NCBI RefSeq assembly: GCF_000092865.1 | Contig: NC_014151.1 | Coordinates: 3,782,001 to 3,846,000, forward strand | DNA from: Cellulomonas flavigena DSM 20109 | GTDB taxonomy: Bacteria; Actinomycetota; Actinomycetes; Actinomycetales; Cellulomonadaceae | Length of the DNA stretch: 64,000 nucleotides | Reading direction: 5' to 3' | In this document: positions 33,401 through 44,289 of the stretch, one piece after another | Numbering within the stretch: position 1 is the stretch's first letter | How the letters are laid out: the number at the start of each line of letters is the position of its first letter | Position numbers and translations under genes: made by a program | The notes under the pieces: model-generated | Seen by the model: only the letters and a program-made list of their open reading frames with translations | Databases searched by the model: none | What the model was told of the DNA's origin: nothing

Positions 33401-36400
33401 GGGAGCTTCGACGCGACGACGGTCGCCGGCCGCCCCTCGTCGTGGGCGTAACGCACCGCCGCGTGCCCGGTGACCTGCTGGTCCGGGTCGTTGCCCACCG
33501 CCAGCCGCTGGGCGGGCCCACGGGTGGCGTGCACCGCCAGGTCGTCCGCCGTGTAGAAGGTGCGGGTGTCGAGCATCTGCGCGATCGCGGCGGGTGTCCC
33601 GGTGATGCCCCACTCGCCGAGCTCGGCCGACTCCGGGAGCTTGCCCAGGGCGAGCAGGCGGTTCGTCGCGTCGAGCGTCCGGACGACGCGGCCCTTGCCG
33701 TCGTACTCGGTCGTGTCGACCAGGCCCTCGACGGGGCCGTCCGCCGCGTTCGGGGACGCCGTGTTGACCTCGAGCCCGGACGCGTTGAGGTAGTGCACCG
33801 TCGCGGACCCGTACCCGTCCTTGCCGGGTTGGGTCGCCGTCGCGGTCGTCACGCTCGGCACCACCTGCGGCGGGAACACCGCCGTGCCGTCCGTGGGGCC
33901 GTCCTGCTGGGCCCACGTGTCGATGGCCGCTGCGTTCATGTCGTACGGCCCGCCCGCGCCGCGCGTCAGCGGCACGTTGTAGACGACCGTCGTGGTGTTG
34001 TCCGGCCCCCGCGTGCTCGTCGTGCCCTGGACGAGGCTCGCGCGCGTCACCTTCAGCAGGCGCGCACCCGCGTCGATCCAGTCGCCCGCGCCGGTCTTCT
34101 GCGCGCCGCCCTGCCCGTACGTGAACCGGTACGGCTCCTCGCCCTCGCCGGCCGGCTTCACGATCGTGACGCGGCCGCTGCTGTCGTACTCGTACCTGGT
34201 GACCAGCGGGCGCGCGAGCCGCGGGTCGTTGACGTGCTCCAACCGGCCCGACACGTCGTACGCGTACCGGGCGACCGTGGTCCGGGTGCTCGCGACTCCC
34301 GGGTCGGCCGACCACAGGTGGACGGCCTTGACCTGTCCGGCGTAGTCACCGGCCGACGACCCGACCGCGGTCGTCGACGTCGCGTACTCCAGCTCCAGCA
34401 CCTTGCACCCGGCGGCGGGCGTGGCGGCCGTGCAGCCGGTCACCCCGGGCTCACGTGGCGCGATGATGCGCACCAGCCGTCCCGGCCCCGTGGTCGAGGT
34501 CTCGTAGACGTACTGCGCCTCGGTGTCGGCAACGGTGCTCGACGTCTCCTTGAGGAAGTAGTCGCCGGACGACCCGGGTCGGGTGAACAGGCTGTACGTG
34601 CCGTCGAGCTCGGTCAGCCGCCACCCGTTGCCCTCGGGCTTCAGGGTCAGGCTCTCGGCCCCCGGCTCCGGGAACCACTTCTGGCCGTCGCCGGACGTGA
34701 ACCAGATCTGGCCACCGCCCGTGAGGTGCACGGCCGCGACCTCGTCGTACGGGCGCGAGACGTGCGTGTACGCCGTGCCCGCCCACTCGTCGACCGTGCC
34801 GAGCGACCACTCCTTGCCGAACGGCGACCACGTCTCGCGGATGGAGACGTTGTCGAAGTACACCGGCTTGTTGGTCGCGGCGAACCCGTTGTAGAAGCGC
34901 GCGAACGCCTCGGTGGCGCCGGCGGGGATCGTGACGTCGGTGGTCACCCGCTGCCAGCGGTCGGTCTTCGTCGGCATCGGCGTGCGGGCGGCGGTCCCCG
35001 CGGGCTCGCTGTAGGCGCCCGTGCCGACGCGCCAGAAGACGTTGATCCCCAGACCGCGCGCGGAGTCGGGCTTCAGCCCCGTGGCGGCCGGCACGTACAC
35101 CCACGCGGAGATGCGGTAGGTGCGCCCGGCCTGCAGCCCGAGCTTGTTGTTCGCGATGGGGCCGGTGTCGCCGTAGATCGACGCGTACGAGTCCGCCGCG
35201 CCCTTCGACGTCACCTTGAACGACGACGTCCCCGCGTGGAACCGCTGCGTGTCGATCGTCACGGCGGCGCTGTGCTGCGCGATGTCGGTGGCGACGTTGC
35301 CCTCGCGGATCGCCTCCGGCAGCCGGTCGCCGTGGAGCTGGATGCCGGCCCGCGTCTCGCGCGACGACGCGGTCCGTACGACCGAGATGCCGAACTCGTC
35401 GACGTCCGTGACGGACAGCGTGTGGTCGCCCGTGAGCAGGTTGACCGACCCGGGGCCGACCTCCGCCGACGCCGCGCCGTCCGCGTCGGGGTCGACCGTG
35501 AGGGTCACCCACTGGGTGGCCTGCGGGCTGGAGCCGTCGGCCGACTTCGACACCTGTGCCCGCACCTGGACGGGCCCGCCCTCGTGCCCGAGCGTCGTAC
35601 CCGCGTCCCACGTCGTGTACGCGTTGCCGGTCGGCAGCGCCTGCCACGTGCTCGTCCACGCACGCCCGGTGGACGTCGTCAGGTCGCCCAGCGGCACGGC
35701 GTACGTGTCGGTCGAGTCCGGCCCGCGCCGCCACTCGTACCTGACGTACCGGTACCCGTCCGCCGCCTGCACGCGGATCGGCACGCGCCGCACGACACGC
35801 GTCCCCTCGTCCGGCGCGACGATGCCGGCGAGGCCGACGTTGAACGCGTACTTGCGCACGGGTGAGACGTTCCCGGCGCGGTCGACCGCCTGGACCTGCA
35901 GCACGTGACGCCCGGCGGTCGTGGGCTTGACCTTCAGGCTCTGCGTCGTGCCGCCGACGGCGGCGACCTTCTGGTTGGGGTCCGGCGCCTTGTCCAGCGC
36001 CCACCGGTACTCGACGATCGACCCGTCGGCCTGGGACGGCGTGATCGTGAACGTGCCCTCGTCCCCGGGCGCCCTGCGCCACTTGTTGTCGTCCGGGTAG
36101 TCCGACGACGTGACGACCGGGGCGGTCGGAGCGACGGTGTCGACGCCGAACGTGAAGCGCGCCGACGGGCTGCCCTCGTGCTTCCAGTCGCTGCCCGCGA
36201 CCATGAAGAAGTACGTCTCCTGGTCGACGAGCGTGCCGGCCGGCACGTCCTTGACGGCCTGGGTCCCGCTGGTGACGAAGCCCGACGCGCGGCCGTTGCC
36301 CCAGCCCCACACGTGGGCGCCGGCACCGCGGAACAGGTAGAAGTTCGAGTCGAGGTTCTCCCCGTCGGGGTCGCTGACCGTGGCCGACAGCCGCGGCGTC

Positions 36401-38151
36401 AGCGTGTTCGTCCAGTAGACGCCGTTGTACGCCGTCGCGCTGCGCGGCGAGACGTTGAGGTTGGTCGGCACGTTCGGCACCGAGTTGTAGCTGACCCACA
36501 CCCAGGGACCGGCGCCGGACTCCGCGGAGTAGAACCTCTTCCAGCCGTAGGAGTCCGCCTCGTTCTCCGCCTTGAGACCCACGCCCACGGTCGAGACCGA
36601 CGGCGCGTCGGCCCACCGCTGGACGAGGGCGGAGATGTTCGCGCGGACGTCGCCGTCCGGGCAGGCCGACGAGTACCCGCGCGTCTCCGACGACGTCGAG
36701 TAGTGCCCCATCCACGCCGGCTGCGCGCTCCAGCGCGTGCCGTCCGAGGCCGGGGTGGTGTCCCACACCTGCCAGTTCCGCGCCTGGCACGAGTACGCGT
36801 GGTGCTCGTAGATGACGAAGTGCGCGTCGAGCACCTTCTTGCCGTGCACCGGCGGGATGGAGAAGTTGACGAAGCTGCGGGCGACGGTGCTGCCACCGTT
36901 CCACGTGCCCATGAGCAGCTCGGTGCTGGTCGACAGGTTCGCCGAGCTGTTCGACTGGACGTACGTGTCGAACCCGCCGTTCAGCGCGAGCTCGGGGTCG
37001 ACCACCACGGGGTAGACCGTCGCGGGGTCGGTGAGGAACTCGGCCTGCGGCTGCAGGTCGATGCGCACCTGCCCGTCGGCGACCTCCACCTCGCGCTCGA
37101 CCTCGACCTGGTCGGCCATGACGGGCTGCTGCGGCGCCTCGGGCGCGTCGCCGTCGAGGTGCGGCAGGTCCGCTGCGGGTGCGGCGGCCTTCGGTCCCTT
37201 GCCGGCGGGCGCGTTCTTCGGCGCCTTCGCCGGGGCGTCCTTCGCCTCGTCGTCGACGAGCCAGGCGGGCGGGGTCCGGCGCACGTCGACGTCGAGCGGC
37301 TGCCACGGCTCGGTGACGGGGTGCACCCGGTCGGCGTCGGCGGTGGCGTCCCACATCATCGGCTGGGGGCCGCGCACGGCCACCTCGCCCTCGGGTCCCC
37401 GGACCTCGAGGGACCCGTCCTCGAGCTGCACCGCCTCGCCGCCGTCGACGTCGATCGTCACGGGCAGCGCGAGCTCCTCGGGCTCGGCGGGCGCCTCGTG
37501 CAGCACGAAGAACTGCTCGACACCCGCGGCCGTGACGTCGACGACCATGTCGGTGCTGGGCCGGACGTCCTCGTACACGACCCGCGCGCCCTCCACGCGC
37601 GGGGCCGGCAGCGGCCCGTCCCACGTGATCGTGGACGTCGTGCCGTCCTCGGTGGTGAGGGTGACGACGTCCACGAGCCCGTCGGGCTCGGTGACGGCGC
37701 CGGAGACGACGACGTCGGCCGGGTGCGCGACCGGGCGCAGCGTGCCGTCGTCGGCCGCCTCGAGCGTGGGGTCGACGGCCGCCCAGTCGTCCTCGGCGGT
37801 GCCGTCGCCGCCGGTGCGGACCCACACCGGGCCGCTGCTGCGACCCGCGGCCCACGTGCCGTCGGGCATGGCGAAGACCGAGCCGTCCGCGGTCCGCTCG
37901 CCGAGCACCTCGACCGGCACACCCTCGAGCCGCGCGATGGTCGCGGCGCTCACCGCGTCGGGCGCGGTGAGCGTCTCACCGTCGACCGGCGCCGTCGCCT
38001 CGGGGGCCTCCGGCTCGACTGGCGGCGCCGGCGCACCCTGTGCCGGCGCGAGGCCGGTACCCAGCAGCGTGGCGGCCACCACGAGCGCCGTCAGCGGGAC
38101 ACGACGCCGCCACGACTCGGGCACACCGAACGAGGGAAGCAGACCGGGCAC
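30394..38151 (-). CDS. secreted RHS/YD-repeat polymorphic toxin with PT-HINT and C-terminal tip
   Basis: About 2,585 aa from GTG 38151 behind GAAGAGG. Order: signal peptide (WRRRVPLTALVVAATLLGTGLAPAQG); Pro/Glu-rich region; DNRLRE-type domain (about 400-560, LMGTWNGGSTVARSFVNFSIPP); beta-sandwich repeats (about 575-775); a CBM_4_9-like domain (about 935-1105, AGRTYRISAWVYVP...VYFDNVSIRETW). A long YD-repeat shell follows (about 1285-2095). The RHS core end (RLYHPGIGRFLQVDP...) comes next, near 2210, then a hydrophobic stretch. A HINT autoprotease runs from Cys in CSFVAGTLVRMADGS (about 2343) to HN (about 2488). The final 97 residues are the toxin tip (ALRKHVKGTNEHR...VVVGVTAGGRMTRTVIVQSSKRGWHGFPY). 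Such proteins mediate contact-dependent competition, like WapA. The tip's activity is unassigned. Confidence 0.92.
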   Translation of the reverse strand: MPGLLPSFGVPESWRRRVPLTALVVAATLLGTGLAPAQGAPAPPVEPEAPEATAPVDGETLTAPDAVSAATIARLEGVPVEVLGERTADGSVFAMPDGTWAAGRSSGPVWVRTGGDGTAEDDWAAVDPTLEAADDGTLRPVAHPADVVVSGAVTEPDGLVDVVTLTTEDGTTSTITWDGPLPAPRVEGARVVYEDVRPSTDMVVDVTAAGVEQFFVLHEAPAEPEELALPVTIDVDGGEAVQLEDGSLEVRGPEGEVAVRGPQPMMWDATADADRVHPVTEPWQPLDVDVRRTPPAWLVDDEAKDAPAKAPKNAPAGKGPKAAAPAADLPHLDGDAPEAPQQPVMADQVEVEREVEVADGQVRIDLQPQAEFLTDPATVYPVVVDPELALNGGFDTYVQSNSSANLSTSTELLMGTWNGGSTVARSFVNFSIPPVHGKKVLDAHFVIYEHHAYSCQARNWQVWDTTPASDGTRWSAQPAWMGHYSTSSETRGYSSACPDGDVRANISALVQRWADAPSVSTVGVGLKAENEADSYGWKRFYSAESGAGPWVWVSYNSVPNVPTNLNVSPRSATAYNGVYWTNTLTPRLSATVSDPDGENLDSNFYLFRGAGAHVWGWGNGRASGFVTSGTQAVKDVPAGTLVDQETYFFMVAGSDWKHEGSPSARFTFGVDTVAPTAPVVTSSDYPDDNKWRRAPGDEGTFTITPSQADGSIVEYRWALDKAPDPNQKVAAVGGTTQSLKVKPTTAGRHVLQVQAVDRAGNVSPVRKYAFNVGLAGIVAPDEGTRVVRRVPIRVQAADGYRYVRYEWRRGPDSTDTYAVPLGDLTTSTGRAWTSTWQALPTGNAYTTWDAGTTLGHEGGPVQVRAQVSKSADGSSPQATQWVTLTVDPDADGAASAEVGPGSVNLLTGDHTLSVTDVDEFGISVVRTASSRETRAGIQLHGDRLPEAIREGNVATDIAQHSAAVTIDTQRFHAGTSSFKVTSKGAADSYASIYGDTGPIANNKLGLQAGRTYRISAWVYVPAATGLKPDSARGLGINVFWRVGTGAYSEPAGTAARTPMPTKTDRWQRVTTDVTIPAGATEAFARFYNGFAATNKPVYFDNVSIRETWSPFGKEWSLGTVDEWAGTAYTHVSRPYDEVAAVHLTGGGQIWFTSGDGQKWFPEPGAESLTLKPEGNGWRLTELDGTYSLFTRPGSSGDYFLKETSSTVADTEAQYVYETSTTGPGRLVRIIAPREPGVTGCTAATPAAGCKVLELEYATSTTAVGSSAGDYAGQVKAVHLWSADPGVASTRTTVARYAYDVSGRLEHVNDPRLARPLVTRYEYDSSGRVTIVKPAGEGEEPYRFTYGQGGAQKTGAGDWIDAGARLLKVTRASLVQGTTSTRGPDNTTTVVYNVPLTRGAGGPYDMNAAAIDTWAQQDGPTDGTAVFPPQVVPSVTTATATQPGKDGYGSATVHYLNASGLEVNTASPNAADGPVEGLVDTTEYDGKGRVVRTLDATNRLLALGKLPESAELGEWGITGTPAAIAQMLDTRTFYTADDLAVHATRGPAQRLAVGNDPDQQVTGHAAVRYAHDEGRPATVVASKLPTRERSGTIALGADVVTADFLDSTLTTYGYSPVDPAVAPTHPSSGWIHKQPTSVTVDAEGPEPLRATTVYDDRGRPIRSSKPGSTGADAGTTLSILYTAGTNAADAACGNRPEWAGQPCVTRYAGAVTGHDASRMPGQLSEKRVTEYNRFGTATLTTETANGQTRQTRTTVDAADRVTAVEISGSAGAGAAIARTTTTYDPLTGDVTRNASVDAAGNVVAAVRKEYDAFGRLVRYTDAHGGWTATEYDRYGQPVKVTDSIGTTRTYEYDRTVDPRGYVTLMTDSVAGEVRPVWGPDGQLKHQFLPGGVAMSVRYDAARVPVARTYTDSQGVVIWHDSVVENHRGQWVEHTSWTGTRTYEYDRYARLVGVNEAQFAGAECTTRRYGYDQRSNRVSFATATGGWREPCPGADIPATTTSTYDSASRLVSTSGGNGDAWRYDAFGRTTAMPTADGSGVASTSYFVNDLVASQEVPGVQKAVWTLDPLQRFSTQETFASVSGAWASSATQVIHYDGDGDEPGWVVEDATQPDKVTRWVEGADGQVAVQTGRTGEQVLQLVDLHGDVVGTVPIHDGAPLPSWQELSYVSYDEFGNPQPLSGGASSNAPPRYGWLGAAQRSADTPTGVVLMGVRLYHPGIGRFLQVDPVAGGSANAYDYCNADPVNCTDLGGTIAWGKVLGAVATIGEIASFIPGPIGAAAAGISAVAYAASGNKGKALEMGITAAAQLVGAGIGVRAAFKATSISAKVTQRAQAAASRVRSALKRGCSFVAGTLVRMADGSLRPIEDLQVGDLILAGNPETGETSPEPVITPLVSTGDKRLIALRFDGDVQAVVATDNHPYWVQDQGWVAAGDLLVGDTTVASDGSERVLVQIGDLGVFANQTVHNLHVAGQHTYYVTADEQQADQLVHNAGPAACDIAEGALRKHVKGTNEHRVASAADRRGKSVFFGLASARTIVAMAVRRGTPIGKSGRKIWRAPVVVGVTAGGRMTRTVIVQSSKRGWHGFPY

Positions 38152-38493
38152 GGCGACCTCTTCATGCACACCGCCGCCCCGGGCGCCGGCAACCCATGAC
38201 GCGACCACCTCGCGCCCGGCCGCTGCGCACAACGGCTGCGCGGAAGTTACCGGCGGCGAGACGCTCGTCGTGACGGTTCGCGACGGATTCACCCCTGGGA
38301 GGCCCTCAACCTCGCAAAGCACGCATCGTCGTCACCCGAACGGCGCAGTGAGGGGTCCCGCCACACGTGTCAGGCGTCCGGCGGCGCAGGGCGAGGTGCG
38401 GCCGGCGCGACCCGGTCCGCAGCCTGGCGAGGCGGCGCGGACGCCGGGCGGACACGCGCACGTCGTCGCCGCCACCTCTGGGACACTGCCCCC
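38152..38493. other. intergenic region between the divergent RHS toxin and purB
   Basis: 342 bp without a gene. It must hold the RHS promoter on the minus strand, but no clear -35/-10 pair was picked out. GACACT at about 38483-38488, just before the purB ATG, is a candidate -10 for a leaderless purB mRNA. Confidence 0.4.
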
Positions 38494-39942
38494 ATGCCGC
38501 TCGACGACGCCCCCGCCACCCGCGTCCCCCTCGCCGACGTCACGCCCGCCATCGCGCTGGGCCCGCTCGACGGCCGCTACCGCCCGGCGGTCGCGCCGCT
38601 GGTGGACCACCTGTCGGAGGCGGCGCTCAACCGGGCGCGCGTCGAGGTCGAGGTCGAGTGGGTCGTCCACCTCACGTCGCACGCCGTGGTGCCGGGCGCG
38701 CCGGAGCTCGCACCCGACGAGCAGCAGTACCTGCGGGACGTCGTGGCGACGTTCGGCGCCGCGGAGGTCGCCGAGCTCGCGGAGATCGAGCGCACGACGG
38801 TGCACGACGTGAAGGCCGTGGAGTACTTCCTCAAGCGCCGTATCGCCGCCGCGCCGGACGCGCTGCGCGCCGACACCGTGCTGCCGCGGGTCAACGAGCT
38901 CGTGCACTTCGCGCTCACGAGCGAGGACGTCAACAACCTGTCGTACGCGCTCATGGTGCGCGGCGCGGTGCGTGACGTGTGGTTCCCGGCAGCCGTCGCG
39001 CTGGCGGACGAGGTCGCGGCACTGGCCGCGCAGCACGCGTCGGTCCCCATGCTGGCGCTCACGCACGGGCAGCCGGCGACGCCGACGACGCTCGGCAAGG
39101 AGCTCGCGGTGCTGGCCCACCGCCTGCGCCGCCAGCTCACGCGCATCGCGGGCGACGAGTACCTGGGCAAGCTCAACGGCGCGACGGGCACGTACGGCGC
39201 GCACCTGGCGGCCGTGCCGGACGCGGACTGGCAGGTCGTGTCGCGCACGTTCGTCGAGCACCTCGGCCTGACGTGGAACCCGCTGACCACGCAGATCGAG
39301 TCGCACGACTGGCAGGCCGAGCTGTACGCGGACGTCGCGCGCTTCAACCGGGTGCTGCACAACCTGGCGACCGACGTGTGGACGTACATCAGTCGCGGTG
39401 TCTTCACGCAGATCCCGGTCGCGGGCGCGACCGGGTCGTCGACGATGCCCCACAAGGTCAACCCGATCCGCTTCGAGAACGCCGAGGCGAACCTCGAGAT
39501 CTCCTGCGCGCTGCTCGACACCCTCGCCTCCACCCTGGTGACGAGCCGCCTGCAGCGCGACCTCACGGACTCCACGACGCAGCGCAACATCGGGCCCGCG
39601 TTCGGGCACTCGCTGCTGGCGATCGACAACGTCCGCCGGGGCCTGCGGGCCCTCGCGGTGGACGACGCGATGCTGGCGCGCGAGCTCGACGCCAACTGGG
39701 AGGTGCTGGGCGAGGCCGTGCAGTCGGCGATGCGCGCGGCGTCCGTCGCGGGGGTCCCGGGCATGGACAACCCCTACGAGCGGCTCAAGGAGCTGACGCG
39801 CGGTCACCGCCTCACCGCGCAGGACATGCGCGACTTCGTCGACTCCCTCGGGCTGCCCGCCGACGTCACGGAGCGGCTGCGAAACCTCTCGCCCGCGACG
39901 TACACCGGACTCGCGTCGTCGCTGGTCGCCCACTTGGACTAG
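38494..39942 (+). CDS. purB: adenylosuccinate lyase
   Basis: 482 aa, the normal length. It catalyses two fumarate-releasing steps in purine synthesis (SAICAR to AICAR, and adenylosuccinate to AMP). Family motifs are TSEDVNNLSYALM, LTHGQPATPTTLGKELA and the flexible signature loop SSTMPHKVNPIRFENAEANLE, which carries the catalytic Ser. GPLDGRYRPAV at the N-terminus is also typical. It stands alone and is divergent from the RHS locus. Confidence 0.97.
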   Translation: MPLDDAPATRVPLADVTPAIALGPLDGRYRPAVAPLVDHLSEAALNRARVEVEVEWVVHLTSHAVVPGAPELAPDEQQYLRDVVATFGAAEVAELAEIERTTVHDVKAVEYFLKRRIAAAPDALRADTVLPRVNELVHFALTSEDVNNLSYALMVRGAVRDVWFPAAVALADEVAALAAQHASVPMLALTHGQPATPTTLGKELAVLAHRLRRQLTRIAGDEYLGKLNGATGTYGAHLAAVPDADWQVVSRTFVEHLGLTWNPLTTQIESHDWQAELYADVARFNRVLHNLATDVWTYISRGVFTQIPVAGATGSSTMPHKVNPIRFENAEANLEISCALLDTLASTLVTSRLQRDLTDSTTQRNIGPAFGHSLLAIDNVRRGLRALAVDDAMLARELDANWEVLGEAVQSAMRAASVAGVPGMDNPYERLKELTRGHRLTAQDMRDFVDSLGLPADVTERLRNLSPATYTGLASSLVAHLD

Positions 39943-40140
39943 TCTTTCGTCCGGTTCGTCCGGTTGCCTGACGGATCGTCCCCCGGGTGCTTCACCCGTA
40001 CGGCCTAATTGCTCGCTCCGACGTGGGAGCGGTTCCTGTCGATACGTTTCGACACCTGGACACACGCCCGGGATCGAGCCAGAATCGTCGGTGTCGTCGG
40101 AATCCTCCCCTCCAGTCCGATACGGCAAGGAAGCCCTCAC

Positions 40141-41004
40141 GTGACACTGATGCAGAAGGCGATCACCCCATCGCTGGCGCACGCTCATCTCACGCAGGGT
40201 CACGACCGCATCGCCGGTTACGTGGTCCGCGCAGAGGACGTCGCCTTCGCGACCACCCCCGCCCAGCTCTTCGAGGTGCACGGTCTGGGCTACCCCGGCT
40301 CGCCGTTCAGCCCGTACGACAGGTCGATCGACATCCTGCGGTTCGAGTCCTCGCCGCAGCTGCAGTACCGGGACGTCCCCGGCTACATCGTCCCGCTGTG
40401 GTGGCTGCGCCACTCGCGCATCCCCCCGGGCGCCGAGCTCATCCGCGTCCACGACGACGGCACGTCCACGCTGCTCGCCCGCTACGGCGACGTGGGCACG
40501 GGCTGGACCGTCACGCAGCTGGGCGCGCCCCGGCCGGCGCTCGCGTCGCTGTCGCGGTGCGTCGGGCCGGTCGCCAAGTGGCACGGTGCGTACCTCGAGG
40601 CGGACGTGGTCGACGGCGGCCACACGGTCGTGCTCGCGCTGGCCAACCCGCCGCTCGCGGAGACCGGGTTCCACCAGTCGCCGTCGGGCCGCTGGTACCG
40701 CCGCGTGGCCCGCGAGGACGTGACTGAGCTGTTCGAGCTCGACCTCACGGCCCGCTGGAACGGCCTCTCGGTGCGGGTGGTCGACCAGTGGCAGGACGCG
40801 CAGCGCTACGTCGTGGCCCGCATCTCGCACCTGGGCGACGACATCGAGCGCGCCGAGCGCCTGCACCTCGAGCGCGTCGAGGCCGGCGTGTACGAGGCCA
40901 TCGTCTACGCGGCCGAGCTCACCGACATCGAGACCAACCAGGTCGTCCCGCACACCTGGGCGCCCGGCCCGGCCGCGCAGGAGCGGCACTGGGCTCACTC
41001 GTGA
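40141..41004 (+). CDS. conserved hypothetical protein
   Basis: 287 aa. GTG 40141 follows AAGGA at about 10-nt spacing; ATG 40150 is the alternative. It is soluble, with no signal or membrane segment. Features are HDRIAGYVVRAEDVAFATTPAQLFEVHGLGYPGSPF, RDVPGYIVPLWWLRHSRIPPGAELIRVHDDG and repeated W/Y-rich beta segments. I do not recognise a family. It follows purB by about 200 bp and precedes the RNA-like element at 41061. Confidence 0.7.
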   Translation: MTLMQKAITPSLAHAHLTQGHDRIAGYVVRAEDVAFATTPAQLFEVHGLGYPGSPFSPYDRSIDILRFESSPQLQYRDVPGYIVPLWWLRHSRIPPGAELIRVHDDGTSTLLARYGDVGTGWTVTQLGAPRPALASLSRCVGPVAKWHGAYLEADVVDGGHTVVLALANPPLAETGFHQSPSGRWYRRVAREDVTELFELDLTARWNGLSVRVVDQWQDAQRYVVARISHLGDDIERAERLHLERVEAGVYEAIVYAAELTDIETNQVVPHTWAPGPAAQERHWAHS

Positions 41005-41060
41005 CAACTTGATCCGTGAATTTTCACCCACGGGACGCTGACTTCGCGTAGCATCCCTAG

Positions 41061-41192
41061 ACATACCGGCACGACCCCGAGCGGCTCGCTTTCGGAGCCC
41101 CGGTCCCCGTCGGCCCCCTCACAGGGGCCGGCCCACAGACCGCACCGGGCCTGGTCCTCCCCCCCGACCAGGCCCGGTGCGCTTGTTGTTAC
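41061..41192 (+). ncRNA. candidate small structured RNA (6C-like)
   Basis: The 260-bp gap before the thioredoxin-fold gene contains TAGCAT (41049-41054), a plausible -10. Three successive hairpins follow: GGCTC/GAGCC (about 41091-41107), CGGCCCC/GGGGCCG (about 41110-41130), and a 15-bp stem whose loop is a C-run (CTCCCCCCC). It ends in a T-rich tail. Hairpins with C-run loops in actinobacterial intergenic regions recall the 6C RNA motif, but only one loop here is C-rich. It could equally be just a tandem terminator region. Confidence 0.35.
41142..41180 (+). terminator. intrinsic terminator with 15-bp perfect stem
   Basis: GCACCGGGCCTGGTC (41142-41156) pairs perfectly with 41166-41180 around a 9-nt C-rich loop. 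GCTTGTTGTT follows, making this the most canonical intrinsic terminator in the window. Confidence 0.88.
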
Positions 41193-41265
41193 GGACGTGA
41201 CCCAGAAACTTGTCGACGGCACGCGGCGGATCGCGCCACCGCCCGCCGCCCGCCACAGTGGATGG

Positions 41266-43314
<2,049 letters not shown>

Positions 43315-43319
43315 CGCGC

Positions 43320-43661
43320 TCAGCCGGTCACGCGCAGCGCGACGATCTCGCACTGCACCGGGCTCGACTCGGCGCACCCGTCGCCGATCCAGACCTCGAC
43401 CGTGTCGCCCTCGGCGGGCGCGTCGATCTCGTTGCCGTCGGCGTCCTCGACGGCCGCGTCCGTGAGACGCAGCGGCATGCCCTCGTAGTAGGCGTCGGAG
43501 GCCTGGGACAGCGAGGGCTCGTCCCACGGCAGGTCGGCGGACGGCGCGGCGACCACGCCGGTGACGTCGGCCGCGCGCAAGGGCACGCCGGTCCCTCCTG
43601 ACCCGCAGCCCGCGAGCAGCAGTCCCACCGCCGCGACGGTCGTCAGCGTGCGCGTCCTCAT
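43320..43661 (-). CDS. small secreted lipoprotein
   Basis: About 113 aa. MRTRTLTTVAAVGLLLAGCGSG is a lipoprotein signal with lipobox LAGC. The mature part is acidic, with YEGMPLRLTDAAVEDADGNEIDAPAEGDTVEVWIGDGCAESSPVQCEIVALRV. This includes two cysteines that may form a disulfide. An ATG four codons upstream (43673) is an alternative. It converges with the DUF255 gene, whose stop is 5 bp away. Function is unknown. Confidence 0.75.
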   Translation of the reverse strand: MRTRTLTTVAAVGLLLAGCGSGGTGVPLRAADVTGVVAAPSADLPWDEPSLSQASDAYYEGMPLRLTDAAVEDADGNEIDAPAEGDTVEVWIGDGCAESSPVQCEIVALRVTG

Positions 43662-43676
43662 GGGCGTGAGCATGGC

Positions 43677-43715
43677 ACGGCGGCCCGGCCCTCGGGGGAA
43701 GGACCGGGCCGCCGT
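43677..43715 (-). terminator. hairpin terminator after the SRPBCC gene
   Basis: ACGGCGGCCCGG (43677-43688) and CCGGGCCGCCGT (43704-43715) are perfect 12-bp arms around a 15-nt loop, just downstream of the SRPBCC stop. Confidence 0.7.
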
Positions 43716-43724
43716 CGTGCGAGG

Positions 43725-44192
43725 TCAGGCGATCGGGTGGCCGCCGTGCACCTCACCACGCCACGCACCGGTCTCGGTGCGGCGCTCCTCGATGAACTCC
43801 TTGAAGCGGCGCAGGTCCTTCTTCACCTGCCGGTCGTCGGCGCCGATCGCGGCACCGACCTTCTCGACGAACGTCTCGGGCGCCCACTCGATGTGCGTGG
43901 TGACGCGCGTGGAGCCGGCGCCGAGCGCCTCGAACGTCACGCGGCCGGCGTGCGTCGTGCCGTCGACGCTCGCCCACGCGACGACCACGTCGGGCGTCTG
44001 CTCGACGATCGCCGCGTCGAACTCGCGCTCGACGCCCTGCACGGTGGTGGTCCAGCGGGTCAGCGTGTCGCTGATCTGGACGACCTTCTCGACGCCCTGC
44101 ATGAAGTGGGGGAAGTCCTCGAACTGCGTCCACTGGTCGTACGCGGTGCGGATCGGGACGTCGACGTCGACGGTCTCGTCGATCGTGGCCAT
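43725..44192 (-). CDS. SRPBCC/cyclase-like small protein
   Basis: 155 aa. MATIDETVDVDVPIRTAYDQWTQFEDFPHFMQGVEKVVQ is the standard opening of the SRPBCC polyketide-cyclase/dehydrase-like fold. The C-terminal helix (KKDLRRFKEFIEERRTETGAW) closes the cavity. ATG 44192 follows GGAGGAG. Such proteins bind hydrophobic ligands and are often stress-linked; no ligand is inferable. It is followed by its own terminator, so it is monocistronic. Confidence 0.88.
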   Translation of the reverse strand: MATIDETVDVDVPIRTAYDQWTQFEDFPHFMQGVEKVVQISDTLTRWTTTVQGVEREFDAAIVEQTPDVVVAWASVDGTTHAGRVTFEALGAGSTRVTTHIEWAPETFVEKVGAAIGADDRQVKKDLRRFKEFIEERRTETGAWRGEVHGGHPIA

Positions 44193-44289
44193 GGGTTCTC
44201 CTCCGTTGCGTGCCGGGGATCAGTGCCCGGTCGACGCTACGTCGGGGTCGCCGCGCCCGCCTGTCGAGCAGGGGTCCGGACGGGTGACG

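Noticed and set aside
30376..35865. 1,829-codon open frame on the plus strand opposite the RHS gene
   Set aside because: It is the antisense of GC-biased coding DNA: Arg/Val/Asp-rich, no domain, no ribosome site, and fully inside the well-supported RHS gene.
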